Below, in pieces: positions 41,121 through 54,074 of a stretch of 64,000 bases of DNA. The first letter of the stretch is position 1. Each line of letters starts with the position of its first letter. The position numbers and the translations under genes are program-made. This stretch comes from Macrotrachela quadricornifera. Taxonomy: Eukaryota; Rotifera; Eurotatoria; Philodinida; Philodinidae. The notes beneath the pieces are model-generated. The model searched no databases. It was not told the DNA's origin and saw only the letters and a list, made by a program, of their open reading frames with translations. Where the stretch lies: NCBI GenBank assembly GCA_022393335.1, contig JAJEKB010009618.1, positions 1 through 64,000 of the forward strand, in the 5' to 3' direction.

Positions 41121-44100
41121 TTAAAGGCATAAATCAACTCGAATTGGCAAATAAATATTTTGAAAATTTAATGTTAATTGTTTATTTGTTATCTTCCATT
41201 GATTATCATATTTATCAGTAATACAAAGAATATTCTCATATAATTGTGAACAAACAAAATGCATTGCATATTGATCAATTGTATAATCAAAAGGATAAGT
41301 ACCCCGAACAAGAAGATTTCGTAATCGAATATTTTTTGTTGCAGGTGTTAGAGTACCTGGTAATGGATTAAATAAAAGACTTTTTTCATCATAACGAAGA
41401 CCTGCATAACCATTCATTACGGATTGAATAAAACCACCATCACCCGTGAGAAAATGAGTACTAAAAAGAAAACAATTTGAAATTTCATGACTGATGATTG
41501 TAGGAAAGAGTGTAGTATTATTTTTCAAGACATAATTCTCAATTGTACATATCAAGTGGACAAAATGAAGTTAAGAGTTAAAGCTACTTAATTAGTTTTA
41601 TCGTTATGCAGAGGAATTGATCATAATTTATTAAGATTAACTTAAATTCATTAGAATTTTAGGAACCTATGTACATTTTTCCTTCGTATTTATAACGCTA
41701 TTGTTGATTTACTTGTTTTTCAATATTTTTTCTTTAAATTGTAAAAAATCTTAAGGAATTCTAATAGATACTTTAATTTTTCTACTGATAGTATATACTG
41801 TTGACAAAAAAAATACAAATTTGTTAATATTGTTCAATGACTATCATTGGTAAGTCAATCTCTATGTCATATCTATTAATATATATTCATCATACTCGTC
41901 GATACAATACATTTTCATTATCTACTCTATCAATTAGTAAAAAGAGCATTTCTGTTCATAAAGCTCAACTCATGACATATCAAAATCATATTTATAATGA
42001 ATTACATTTCTTTAGAGATTATAAAACAATTCAAAGAAAACTAGGCTATAACTTCATAATACATTTCAAAAATACATCTATGTACTTTGATTTTAAATGG
42101 ATGTTGCTTTGATCCACTCAATCATATGATCAAGGAAAAAAAGTTCAGTATTACAATGTAGTGTAATTTCCTCCCTCTATCACCGGATTGTGAAATCCAT
42201 CATACCTTCCTAATCTAGAGGTAGGATGTTCTGTGAATCAGATTATATTATTGGCATATCAGAGGCATTAGTACTCCACTAATAAAGTTATTTTGTCAGT
42301 GACTCTTCCCTGGAACTGCTATGAGAGATAATGGGGTCAAGATTATGACATAAAATAATAAACATATAATATTCTCTATATTGTTTTCTTACTTGAATCC
42401 ATGTCCTCCAATAATATCTGCATGAATATCGACCTATTTTAACAACTATAAGTTTCATTATATACTTAAAATAAAATAATAAACCTCATTTCGAACATGA
42501 AATTCTCCATATGTACAAGCTTGTAAAGATCGATTGAATTCTCCTTCAGCTTTTTCTGTTTCATTTAACATAAGCCATACAATAGCATGAATAGGACCAG
42601 TCATACCAGCATTTTCTTGACATGTTATTGGAATAAATGTTTCAGCATCATTTTTTATTATTTGCGGTGTAACATTAAAATTCATTGGATATGCCAAATA
42701 TAAAACATCTAAATAAAAATTCAAATAAAAAAAAAACTTAATAAATATAAAAATAATGTTTTACCTTCTGGACAAACATAATGATTTGGTGATGGTGTAA
42801 GAGAAGCTAAAATTTAAAAAAAATGTCAGTTATTTTGAATTGAATTAAAATATTTTTTTTCTTTACCATTATCCCATTGAATATGTGTTTGTGTTGTATA
42901 ATTAAAATTAATTTTAATCTTTTTAGCAATTATTTCCCATTGTGGATCAACTTCAAATCCAAACATATCTCCAACTTGTTTTGCTAATTGTAATGATACA
43001 ATGGCAACAGCATTTGTTTGTATAGCATTGTTAACACCAATATCACCACATTTTGTTTGATCATTATCACACCATTCATCAACCGGCATAACTTTATCAA
43101 TTGAATATGTCACATTACTTATTTTTGTCACACGACTAGACCAAAATTTTGCTATATCACGTAATAAAGGCCAACCAATATTTTGTAACCAAATATTATC
43201 TTTTGTAGCATAATAATACATTTGTACAGCTACTGCTACATCACCTGTTACATGTTGTTCAATACAAAGTTCCCAACCACCTTTACCATCACAACAACCC
43301 TATATATAGATTTAAACTAAAAAAAAGAAAATTTTTATTTTATTTTTTACTTGTGGTCGACCTAGATATGATCTAAGATAAAATAAGAAATATTTTTTAT
43401 TTAGTTTTTCTTTTCAATAAATACATACGCAGTCCAAGCAAACATTGAACCATTATAACCAAATACACGTGCAATTTTATTTGATTCTTCTAAACTATTA
43501 TAACGATAACGAAGAATATTAGCTGCATATGATGGATAAAAAGGTAGAAGCGCAGGCATCATATACCTTAATAAGTAAATTATAAAAAGAAAAGAAAAGA
43601 AAATAAATATAATATTTACCAATCCATATCAAAAAACATCACTCCAGAATACGATTGTGATGCTAATCCACCAGGACTTATACCATATCTAAAAATAGAA
43701 TTTTATATGTATAAACATACATATTACTAATGTAACCAGGGTAAGGCATGGTTGGTCTTGGTCCAACTACCAGTCATTAAAGAAAAACGTATTCTTTTTT
43801 CAAAACTATAAAATATAATAACCCATATTGTCTTATTTTTCAACTCACACTCATTTTATCAGTCGATTAAAGTACATTATCATGTATCAAGCGCATCTCC
43901 GTTCGTAGAAAATATGAAAATTTCAAATAGAATATGAGCATTTTATTGAAATACGGAATATTGAGGAAAAGTAAAGAAATGAAAAAAAGATAATTCCATC
44001 TAATCTTACTCCAGTTTCTCATTTTTTTATACGCCACTTCAACTCTGAGAAGAGAATACGTAAACTTCGAAGTTTAGCGGAACTCGAACACATAGTTGAC

Positions 44101-46841
44101 AATCTCTGCTTCTTGAAGTGATAGTGAAAATTCGAAATCTGGTAATGTATGAACGAATATTTAACAAGATAAAATTACTAGATACATCCTAAGGTACTAT
44201 AATATTGGATATTCGTTTGAGTTGTTTGTGTCTATTAGAAGTGGAGCACCGTTCTTGGGCCTGTTTCAAAGAATTCACCATTAATTCCACTAATTTGCAT
44301 AGCAGTAGTAAATTTTTATTCAAATAATATCTTACGAGCTTTGAATATTTTGTCTATTGAATAAGTAAAATAGTGCATTACTCTTAAATAATATTTTAGA
44401 GTTTTTAGAACTACATCCAACCATTTACTTTTTCCTAATTACGCTACTAATGAATATATATTTTGATATACACTTACGGCCAATCCTCACGTGAACTAGA
44501 TAATAAATAATATATTGAACTATTAACATGTTGAGCAATATCTAATGATCGTGAAAATGTTGTTATAATTGTATCATTGTCACCATTTTTATCTGTATCT
44601 AATATAATTCTTGGTAATACAAATGGTTGATTTTCAGCTGGTTCAATATCAATACCAGATTGCCATAATTTTTCCCATGCTTGAATATGTTCGTTAAATA
44701 ATTGATTTCGTTTCGTTAAAGCTTGATCAAAACGATTTATTGCTTCAAGTGTAACTGTCATTTGATCAATTGAATCTGGTCCAAAATCAATACTACTTGC
44801 TAATGTTGAAATAAATTGTATTGATGATGAAAGTGTTATTGTTTGTAATGTTTCATTTGATAGTTGAGTACATATTGTCACATAAATAAAACGATCACGA
44901 TCATCTTTACTTAATAAAATACCTTCATAAACATACATTGATGATGTTGATAAATTTGAATTAAATATGAATTCAACATCAACTTCAACTCCACCACCAC
45001 CTGTACATGCTGTTTCAGGATTATGTGTTTGATTAAGTGGATCAAAAGTTGATAAATAAGAAAATGTAACTGATTTTGAAGTAGAAGAAATAAGAGAAAA
45101 TTCAAGAACCATTACACTTTTAAGCTAGAATAAAAAAGAATCATACAGAAATGTTTAAAAAAAAACTATTTTTTTCTCTTCTAAATTTCATATCATACGA
45201 CTTTATGGATGGTTCACACATATAACTGTTAACTATCACATAGAATTAAAAAATATTTCTTTTTTTTTCCTACTAAATATTGATATATTGTTAGCACCCA
45301 TGAATGTTAGTTCATGACGCTAACTTGTATTTAGTATATAGAAATACATATTTCTTTTCCTTCCAATGTGCGGTTCTATTATATATATACAGTGGGCCCA
45401 AAAAATTATTTGCCCATTTTTGCAGTAAGAGATTTTTATTACTTTTTTAGTAAAATATGCTATTAAGAAAATAGGCAGCTGAAATTAAGAGCATATATAC
45501 TAGAGACCACGGGCTACATCATTTTGTGCATTTAGGTTCTGAAGCTCGTTTGACTCAGGTATAATACAAGTATAGAAACAAATGTGTTAGCCTAAAAGTG
45601 GACCAATAATTTTTCGATTCACTGTATTTTTTTTCCTTTCTCTTGAATACGTATTGTTGTATTGATCATCATGAAACAATCTTGATGATCTTTTTATTGC
45701 GTGATTCTATTTTCTTCTCTTATTTTTTTGTATTTCTTTCTTAATATATATACACTTGAGATCTGTGTCTCGTCTTTGACTTTTTGTTTTCCGTTTTCTT
45801 TATCATTACTATTTTTCCTCGTTACTATTTGTAATGTTTATTGTTTTTTATCAATAAAACCTTTACTGAAAATCATCATCTTCGAATATTTTATATTATC
45901 AATAGACGGTAAGCATGTTTATTATGAGTTCTGCGCTAGATTAACAGGCTAAGATCCTAGATATTACATTTCAGTTAACGTCAATAACGGAGGTTGAAGC
46001 TATCAATTACATTCCCAAAAACAAGAACCTCACGTATATGTCTCTATATAAATAATAAAACTTGATTTCTTATTAATTATTTTTCTTTCTAATTTATATT
46101 CTTACAGTTTGACTAATATAAACTTTATGTTCAATAATTGCATTATTTTGATCATTAAACTGATAACGACGTGTAAAAATTCCTTTGTCAAAATGTAAAC
46201 CACTAGCGATAAGTTGACCTGTTATAACTGAACCACCAATAGGTGATGGTAATCTTGTTTTACCAATATTTCCACACTAAAAACCAAAAAAATAATAAAT
46301 TTCAATACTATTTAACTCTTTTATTTCTTTACTTTTCCATTGAATAATCCACTTTGAAATAATGATGCTGACATAACAACAGTACCAAGATATCCATTAG
46401 CAATTTCTGGTAAAAAACAAAAATGTGGTTCAGGATTAGCAAATAATATTCGTGCATTATTTATATCATTTTGCCAATCATCTGGAGGTAAAAAACCTTT
46501 ACGAATATATAAATCAACATTTTGTGTTACATCATAACAACAACCAGCATCACAACCAGATGTGCATGATTTTAATAAACCATTTGTATTAAATCCATAA
46601 CAATATGGATTTGAATTACAGTGAGCAGCTAATTTTTCTATATCACATTTTTGTTCATAATCTGAAGAAATAGTAGATTGAAAATAAAAATCTATATAAA
46701 TATTATTTATATACCTTCACCACATGCAAAATAAGCAAGATCATGACCAACTACATCGGTTTTTGGCATTTTTAAATAATAATTTAATGAACCAAGACAT
46801 AATTTATTTAAACAAAATATTAATAAAATAAATGTTTTCAT
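41121..46841 (-). CDS. Secreted GH65-type glucosidase, PGGHG/ATHL1-like (12 exons, 860 aa)
   Basis: Exons in transcript order: 46841-46715, 46661-46333, 46276-46106, 45124-44478, 43688-43620, 43566-43429, 43371-43350, 43299-42867, 42806-42765, 42708-42485, 42433-42393, 41460-41121. A signal peptide (MKTFILLIFCLNKLCLG) and a Cys-rich PAN-like stretch (about residues 43-100, with GCDAGCC) precede the GH65 N-domain (IANGYLGTVVMSASLFQSG). The (alpha/alpha)6 catalytic part includes YGISPGGLASQSYSG, FFDMDWYMMPALLPFYP and VMPVDEWCDND. In the last, Glu fits the general acid of the family. NNAIQTN and THFLTGDGGFIQSVMNGYAGLR follow. Vertebrate PGGHG removes glucose from the collagen Glc-Gal-hydroxylysine unit; acid trehalases are the other relatives. 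Substrate is therefore uncertain. Three introns (0.8-1.0 kb) are long. Confidence 0.85.
45390..45624. mobile_element. Tc1/mariner-type MITE in a GH65 intron
   Basis: The ends CAGTGGGCCCAAAAAATTAT and, inverted, CAGTGAATCGAAAAATTATT form a terminal repeat of about 30 bp. TA lies on both sides (45388-45389 and 45625-45626). CAGTG ends with a TA duplication are typical of Tc1/mariner. The length of 235 bp leaves no room for a transposase. It sits in the 981-bp intron between exons 3 and 4 of the glucosidase gene. Confidence 0.75.
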
Positions 46842-49417
46842 TAGATTTTTTAATATTCAACAAATATAAACATTTAGTATTATATCAATTTTTTTATTTA
46901 GATTAAAAATAGTAGTTAGGAGTTTTCTTCATAGAACCAATAGTGAAATATAATATTAGGTGTCACTTTTGTTCAACCAAATAAAGACATTAAAATTATT
47001 TAGAAAAAAGACTATTATATTATTTAATCATCTGGAAAAATATTATATTAATCTGTTTCATTTCCAGAATATTCATTATTTTGAAATAAATCAAGTACGA
47101 AAAAATGATTTTTTATTTTACATACATCTTATTGTATGTAAATGCTAAAATCTTGAACTTTGCTTTTTGAAAGATTCACCATGAAAAGTTCTATAAAAAA
47201 TGTTAATAACAAATTCCTGTCAACTTGCACCAGTGATCTTTCAGATAGTTAAAATGAAATACTAACATGACAGTATTACTTTTCACTGTGATAAGCATAA
47301 TGATAAAAAATGTTTAGAAGACTGGTTTGTTTTACAATAAAAATTCTTTCACAATGTATTTTCGAAAAGAAAAATTCAAGATTTTATCATTTGTCAAAAT
47401 TGAAATATATGTAAAATAGAAAATAATTTTGACACACTCGATATAATTTACACATCTGAAAGGGAAAATTATTTTATAATTTAAAACCTTTTATTATTCA
47501 TGAACTATAATATTAAAAAAAACATAGATTTATGTTTAGTTTGAGTTCCCTATAAAAGAAAAGATAGATTGTTTTTATTAACATATAACAACAACGATTT
47601 ATTCGCTTCATATAAAGAGTAGTGTTCGACCGCATTTTTTAAAAAAAATCTTTTATGAGAACGATGTATTTCTAATTAACGATACATTTTCCTGTTAGAG
47701 AAATCACGTACTTTTTAGTCATTGCTTTTAAAAACTAAATGAACCAATAAATCTTTAACGTGAATAAACAAACTTTTTCTTAGATAATTTCGACAAAAGA
47801 GAAACACGAAACACTCATAGCACTTTTTTTTTAGTATAAACTGTTCATATTTTATTTGAAATATTTAAATAAGCGTCAATATGTGTTTATAATGCTTGCA
47901 TATATTAGTATATATTTCTATTCTCAGACTTTCTTTTTTTAACTTAGTACTATTGATAGTTTGAAGGATACATTCATTACTAAAGCAAAAAAGAAAAAGA
48001 AAAGAATTTTTTTCTGTCGTCAATTAATAATATCTACTTTCTTTATACACAAAGAAAGTATAAAGGTCGTGAATGACAAATAAAGTTTTCAGACAGAATA
48101 AAAAAATAAAAAAAAAAGAATATTGTTGATATTCTATAGTATTCAGATAATCGTTACAAAGAAGAAAATATCATATTTTTATATCTACAATTAATCAAAA
48201 TATAATAGTAAGTTCGTGTTTAAAACCTTCACTTATCTATTTATGCAACTCAATTTTTGGAAACATTCAAGGACATCGTGTTAAGTATAGATATGTTGTC
48301 TTCTTCCTTTTTTACACGCGTAATTAAGAACAAGCCAAACGTGAATGTCGGTTCATTACTTGTTAAACATACTATGTCGGAATAGTTTCATTCACAATTT
48401 ATTTCTATAGTATCATGATAATCATATTTAAAATAAAATCGATTGATCGATTCTAGTTTAATTATATAAGAGTTCAAAAAAATAATCATCTTTTTATGCA
48501 ATAGTATTATGCGTTCATAAAAACATATAGATATAGGATGTCAAGGGATGATTGGTAAAAAAAAAAAATCAAGTTCATTAAATGGCTATGACTTTCTACG
48601 TGACAGGAAATCGACAACTCTTTCTTTCCTTTTTCATTTTTTTTTATCGTATAAATCCGTAGTATTTATCAATTTTCAAGCTTCATTTTGGTGGATATTA
48701 AAATAGAAGATTTATGTTTGATGTCATAAAAAGATTTTGCCTATTTAAATAGTTGTGAGAAGAAAAAAAAACTTTTTCATTGATGACATTTCAACTAGTT
48801 TGCGTCCGCTTAGGGATGTCTTCGCAAATATAATTCATCATCAAGAAAGCTCTCAACACCAACATTTTCCTTCTTTTCCTTTTGTGTGTTTTAAGACGGT
48901 TTAGAATGATTTTTATGAGAATCTTACTGACAAAATGTATATGACATGTTATGAACAATCGATAAGTTAGATAGTTTTAGATTTCTTTTTTTATATTAAG
49001 AGAATCAAAGGACTTTATTCTTGTTCTCAAGTTCTATAGAAAAGTGATATGATAACAACAAAATCATAATTGATTATTTTCAATTGTTTTATCAGTGTAC
49101 TCTTAATGTCATGTAAAAAAAAGATCATCTATCAATCTAGATTATGAGGAAAAAAAAAACAGTCGAAAGCCGTCTATTCTTATTCATGTAGGCAATACAA
49201 AGATGCAAACAATAAAGGGAAAAAAAAGAAAAAGAAAAGTTTTTTTTTTTCTCTCTAAGGATTTTTTTTCTCCTATATGCAGTGTATATTAGATTCTTTC
49301 TTTATTTGTGACGGATTTAAGGGAAAAGTATTGTAGCGAAAAGAAAAATTTTTTTTTTTTTCTATATATTTTATTTTAAGTAATTATATAAAATAAATAT
49401 GACGATCATTGATTAAA
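46842..49417. other. Divergent intergenic region, 2.6 kb, no gene seen
   Basis: It separates the minus-strand glucosidase start from the plus-strand Ly6-like start, so it should hold both promoters. It is AT-rich with many A and T tracts. A small perfect hairpin, ACTTTCTTTATACACAAAGAAAGT, lies near 48036-48059. A 62-codon open stretch at 46960-47148 has no domain. Confidence 0.4.
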
Positions 49418-50690
49418 ATGCATTTGGATATTAATAAACATCTTTTAATATTTATCGGATGGTTAATTCGAGCTGGTAAATAGTTTAAAGAACGACAAAA
49501 AAAAGGAAATTTTATGTTATAATAATAAATTTTTTTTTCTTTAGGTTATCAACTCGAATGTGTTCAATGTACGAGCCCTATTAAACGTGTATCACAAGAA
49601 GAATGGGATCATACATGTTTAGATGGCACTTTGCTAGCATTACCATGCCTAGAACCAGTTAATTCATCAACGCCACCTTTTAAACAATGTATATCATCTC
49701 TTTATAGGTTAGGTAATCGAGAGAATGCTGGTAAGATATTAATATATTAATTTACATATAATAATTGTAAAATTATATATATATGAAAACATAAAATATG
49801 TAAGAAGAGAAAACTTTTCTAGTAATTTAATATTCAATATTTCTTCTGCTAACATTATTGAATATATAGTTGTATAATACCCTTGATATAATTAAAAAAT
49901 TTTCACTTAATTTATTATTTATTTGATGTATATTATTTATAAAATCTTTCATTAATTTAAGTAATACTTTTTTAACTAAATCATTTTCAATTTTATCTAA
50001 AATGATCATTATTTGTCGAGAATTGATTTACTTTATATGAAATTTATATCCCTTGAGAAATTGATTTTATTGTTTAGAAATATTTAAATGAGAATAGCTA
50101 AAATAAAGTCTCTTTTTTTTAATGTTATTATCATAATGATTATCATATGAACGAAGTTATTTAATTATATTATTAAATTCTATGCATGTGTCTTGTTTTA
50201 TTTTATATGATAAATAAGAATATTGATCATTTAGATGTAAGATGTGAATTATAATAAGATGATTTGTTGATTATATTAGTCATTTTTGACGGTAAATATG
50301 AAACTATAGATAAACAGTAAATAATAGCGTGTAAAGAACTCATTAAAAGGTATAGATAAAAAGAAAAATTCCTTTTATATACCCTCACGTGTCAAATTAC
50401 GTATTTTTATTGTTTTTTCTCACGTTTTTTTCACCCTAGGCATTTTTATCTATCGTGGGTGTACAACTACTGACCGTGTTCAACATGATTGTGATCCACC
50501 GCATTCATCAAAAAATTTTGGTAAAACAAATTTTTTTTGTAGTCGTACATGTTCAGATGATGGTTGTAATCGACATTCAGTTAAAGAAATTTCATCAAAT
50601 GCTAATGAATTATTAAATTTTCAATTTTTTATATTACATTTCTGTTGTATTATATATTTAGTCTATTTTGAATGCAATTTGTTTTCTTGA
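49418..50690 (+). CDS. Ly6/Quiver-like GPI-anchored three-finger protein (3 exons, 164 aa)
   Basis: Exons: 49418-49475, 49545-49730, 50440-50690. A hydrophobic leader (HLLIFIGWLIRAG) precedes the first Cys pair (YQLECVQCTSP). Further cysteines are spaced as in Ly6/uPAR-type three-finger domains. The order, with C..TC..PC..CISSLY, then IFIYRGCTTTD and CSRTCSDDGCN, best resembles the insect Quiver/Sleepless group. The protein ends in a hydrophobic segment (FQFFILHFCCIIYLVYF) suited to GPI attachment. Such proteins modulate channels or receptors at the cell surface, but the target here is unknown. The frame is coding-consistent across both short-motif junctions. Intron 2 is 709 bp. AATAAA lies just after the stop. 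Confidence 0.75.
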
Positions 50691-52123
50691 TGAAATAAAA
50701 TAAATGAAAATATTTTGATATTATCATTGATTAGGTTTAATTAAAACTACTGGTAATTTTAGTGAAAATTTAATTAAATAATTCCTTCATGATTCATCTG
50801 TGTGATATAATTAAAACAAACAAAAAAAAATATTTTTTAGGAAAAATCTTATGTGACAATTGTCTGCTACATTTTTATTAATTTAATTAAAACACGTGCT
50901 TGAAAATATCAAAGAATTATCTTTACACATGAGATACAACATAATTTTTTTTCCGTCTTTTCAGTTAATTGATTTCAGTTTTTTATCATAACAACTATGT
51001 AATGTCATATACAGACAGAAATGTTTATCAGCTGATAATAATTATAAAACATTAGTCTTGTACACATTATTTACATATGTTGAATCTCAAAAGATGCTAC
51101 GATTTTCTAAGATAAAAATAATGACATAAATGTAGGCCTAATGCAAATAAGCAATTTATTTAATTTATTCCATAAGTGTTTGGATAGATCTATACGAAGT
51201 AATTCCTTTAGTTATTTAACAAAAGAAAAACAAGTGATAAAAATAATATTTGAAAGTCTCTTATACTCAATACAACATGACATATCTAACAATAGTCTTA
51301 ATATTCTTATATTTTCAATGACTTTCGTTATGACAGCTCTATCAATAATGCACAATATTATTGCTGCATGATGTGTTCTTCTTTTTATATTATTAGACAT
51401 GTATCAAAAAGTATTTTCATTAGTTTTTATTTACAAAATTTTCTAAACTAAAAGTAAAATATACACTGATATTTTCTCTCTTTCATTTCTAATATATACT
51501 TTTTCTTGTTCTAGTGAACTTTTTTTTACATCTCAGTAAAACTAGGTACTATTTTGTTTCTATAAATAGAAAAAAAAAGAACAAATAAATCATTATTCAT
51601 TGTTGAGTGTTTGCTACAAGTCGCTGTAGAATTGCCGAAGTTAAGGTAACAAGGTAACCGGTTAACTCATTTTTTTACCGTCTTCAATTCACTACAATGC
51701 TCTTGGTAATTCTATCATGACCTAAAACAACTAATGTCATTGATTTGAAATTATATAATCTACTTTCGTAAATATAATAATTATTAAATATTATTAATAT
51801 AAAAGAAATTGATCTATTTTAATAGAAAAATTTTACTATTTTTTTATCTCGGAACTTTAGGAACATTTTTTTTTCTTTTATTTAATCTATAAATAAAACT
51901 TTTACATGTCAACATAAATTATTATCCATAATAATTTAATTAATATATGACAGAGATTAATATAAAGAGAATGAACGAATAACATATTTACCGATTATAA
52001 TGTTCGTCGAATTAGTTCATTTAATGCACTTGTAACTATAATGAAGAATAAATAATCAATATTTTCAATTTTTTTATTTTATAAATTTCTATATTTAATT
52101 TTAAAAAAATAGTCATTTTTCAT
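50691..52123. other. Convergent intergenic region, no gene seen
   Basis: AT-rich gap between the Ly6-like gene and the minus-strand BAF-domain gene. Open stretches at 51141-51371 (plus) and 51212-51400 (minus) mirror one another and have no domain. A small patch near 51640-51665 (AAGGTAACAAGGTAACC) looks superficially like an rRNA 3' end but is isolated. Confidence 0.4.
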
Positions 52124-52800
52124 TTAAATTTTCGTACTTTCAGCTGCTCGAAATCTTGGAATATTGAATTTATATTCAAGCCATTTACGAAACATTTCAC
52201 TATCTTTTAACATCATATAATAACCAAGTAATTGTCTAGCATAAATAAATCCATGATTAGCTAATAATTGACCATATTTTTTACCTATACCAGGTACTAA
52301 AATTTATAAAATACTTATCATTCATGACTTATTGATAGAAGATAAATATATAAAATCAATTTACCTGCTGTAATAGGTTTAATAGATATAGCTTCATTTG
52401 AAAATTGACATCTTTTATTAGTAATAATTAAATTTTCAACACGTTCATTTGATAATGGCCATGCATTACTTATAATTTCATAGAATAATGGTAATTTTTC
52501 ATTGAATATAAATTCTGGATGTTTTGTTTGTTTAGGTACTTCAAGAATAAAATCATCTGGTTTAGAAATAATATTATCTTGAATTTTAAGAGAATTTTTT
52601 TCTTTAATTTGTGAAAACTCAATTTGTTTTTCTTTTGTTCCACAACAATTTTTATTTAATGATACAAGAGATTGTTCTGTTAATATGCCAATTGATATAG
52701 AAGGAAATGATAATGAATTGATTATATTTCGTTTATGAACAAAAAAACGTTTTGATGAAATATATGATAGAATATTACTAGTACCACTTTTATCATTCAT
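52124..52800 (-). CDS. BAF (barrier-to-autointegration factor) domain protein with N-terminal extension (2 exons, 202 aa)
   Basis: Exon 1 is 52800-52365 and exon 2 is 52296-52124, joined by a 68-bp intron. The last 60 residues read KPITAVPGIGKKYGQLL, then GFIYARQLLGYYMMLKD and MFRKWLEYKF. This aligns with BAF: helix-hairpin-helix GIG, then GF..A..VLG.FL.LK and LF.EWL. BAF is an 89-residue dimer that crosslinks double-stranded DNA and helps rebuild the nuclear envelope with LEM proteins. Here about 140 residues with no recognised domain precede the BAF core, and the tail is shorter than BAF. It may be a divergent paralogue (BAF-L-like). Whether it still binds DNA is unknown. Confidence 0.7.
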
Positions 52801-53212
52801 CAGATTTCGGTCGAAAGTGAGATTTTATTAATAATACAATGACATTCTATAAAAAAAAAATTGTTAAAAATTTACATAGTAAATTAAAGCGATACGCGCT
52901 TTCAATAAAATTTATATTCTATTGATTAATATTTTAAATTAATAATACATTTATCTTAATTTTTTGCTTTCATATTGTTTAAAATATTTGATAAGAATTC
53001 TTTAGACAAAAAAATGACTTTTCTTTTTTCAGTACTTTAAAAGTAGAATATGACAAATTTTGTTCTATATCTTTTTTATTTTTGATAAGCTATATTTTAT
53101 TTCTTATCATTTCATAACAAAGAAAAAGATATATCATCGAATAGATACGTTATACAAGTGTTGTCTTTTGCTTTAGATATATCTACATTATTACTTTTTA
53201 TTTAATATCAGT
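52801..53212. other. Divergent intergenic gap, no gene seen
   Basis: 412 bp separating the BAF-domain gene (minus) and the esterase gene (plus), so both upstream regions lie here. Near the minus-strand start an acceptor-like TTTTTTTTTATAG lies about 50 bp upstream, followed by a short upstream ATG. On the plus strand TTTAATATCAG ends one base before the esterase ATG. Confidence 0.45.
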
Positions 53213-54043
53213 ATGATGATAGGTGTGCTTTTGTTTTTCATTTTGACTTGTTGTGCACAAAATATTTTTGCTAATCAAGCGGTTGTTGTTAGCACAAAAT
53301 ATGGTGATGTACTTGGATATCAGACTGATACAGCTCGCGTCTTCTATGGAATTCCATTTGCTCAACCACCTGTCAATGATTTAAGGTATATTTGATAAAG
53401 ATTTCATCTTGAATTTATTCATATATATTTCTATAGATGGCAACCTCCTGTGCCTGCAGATAAATGGTCACCTAAAGTATTAAATGCGACAACAGCACCA
53501 CCTGCTTGTCCTCAACCACCATGTAGTGTTCCTGCTATTTTATGTCCTGTTGTCGTAAGTTTTATTTTAAATATATAAATAATATAATGTTTATTTGAAT
53601 TATTATATATTTAGCTTTCCGAAGATTGCCTTTATTTGAATGTTTTTACACCATTACCTCCACAATCACCACCATCAACACCTTTACCGGTTATGATCTT
53701 TATTACTGGTGGTAATTTTCAATTTCTTGATGCTTCAGCACCTATCTATGAATCTGAACGTTTTGTTAATACAACTAATACAATTCTTGTATTCATTCAA
53801 TACCGACTAGGTAAAAAATAAAAATAAAACAAAATTTAATATGATATAAAAAAAAACTCAATGTAATTATTTGAAATTAATAATAGGCATTCTTGGGTTT
53901 TTGGCAACTGGTACAGGTCCAAATGATATTAAAGGTAATTTTGGTATTCTTGATCAACGTTTAGCTATTGCTTGGGTTAAAGCAAATATTGATGCATTTG
54001 GTGGTGATCCAAATGAGGTTAGAAATAATTCATTAAAATATTT

Positions 54044-54074
<31 letters not shown>

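Noticed and set aside
48036..48059. Perfect short hairpin, considered as terminator or small RNA
   Set aside because: A 10-bp AT-rich stem alone is expected by chance in this composition and has no nearby gene end.
51630..51665. rRNA-like AAGGTAACAAGGTAACC patch
   Set aside because: Only about 17 bases resemble a small-subunit rRNA 3' end; the flanks do not continue the match, so it is chance.
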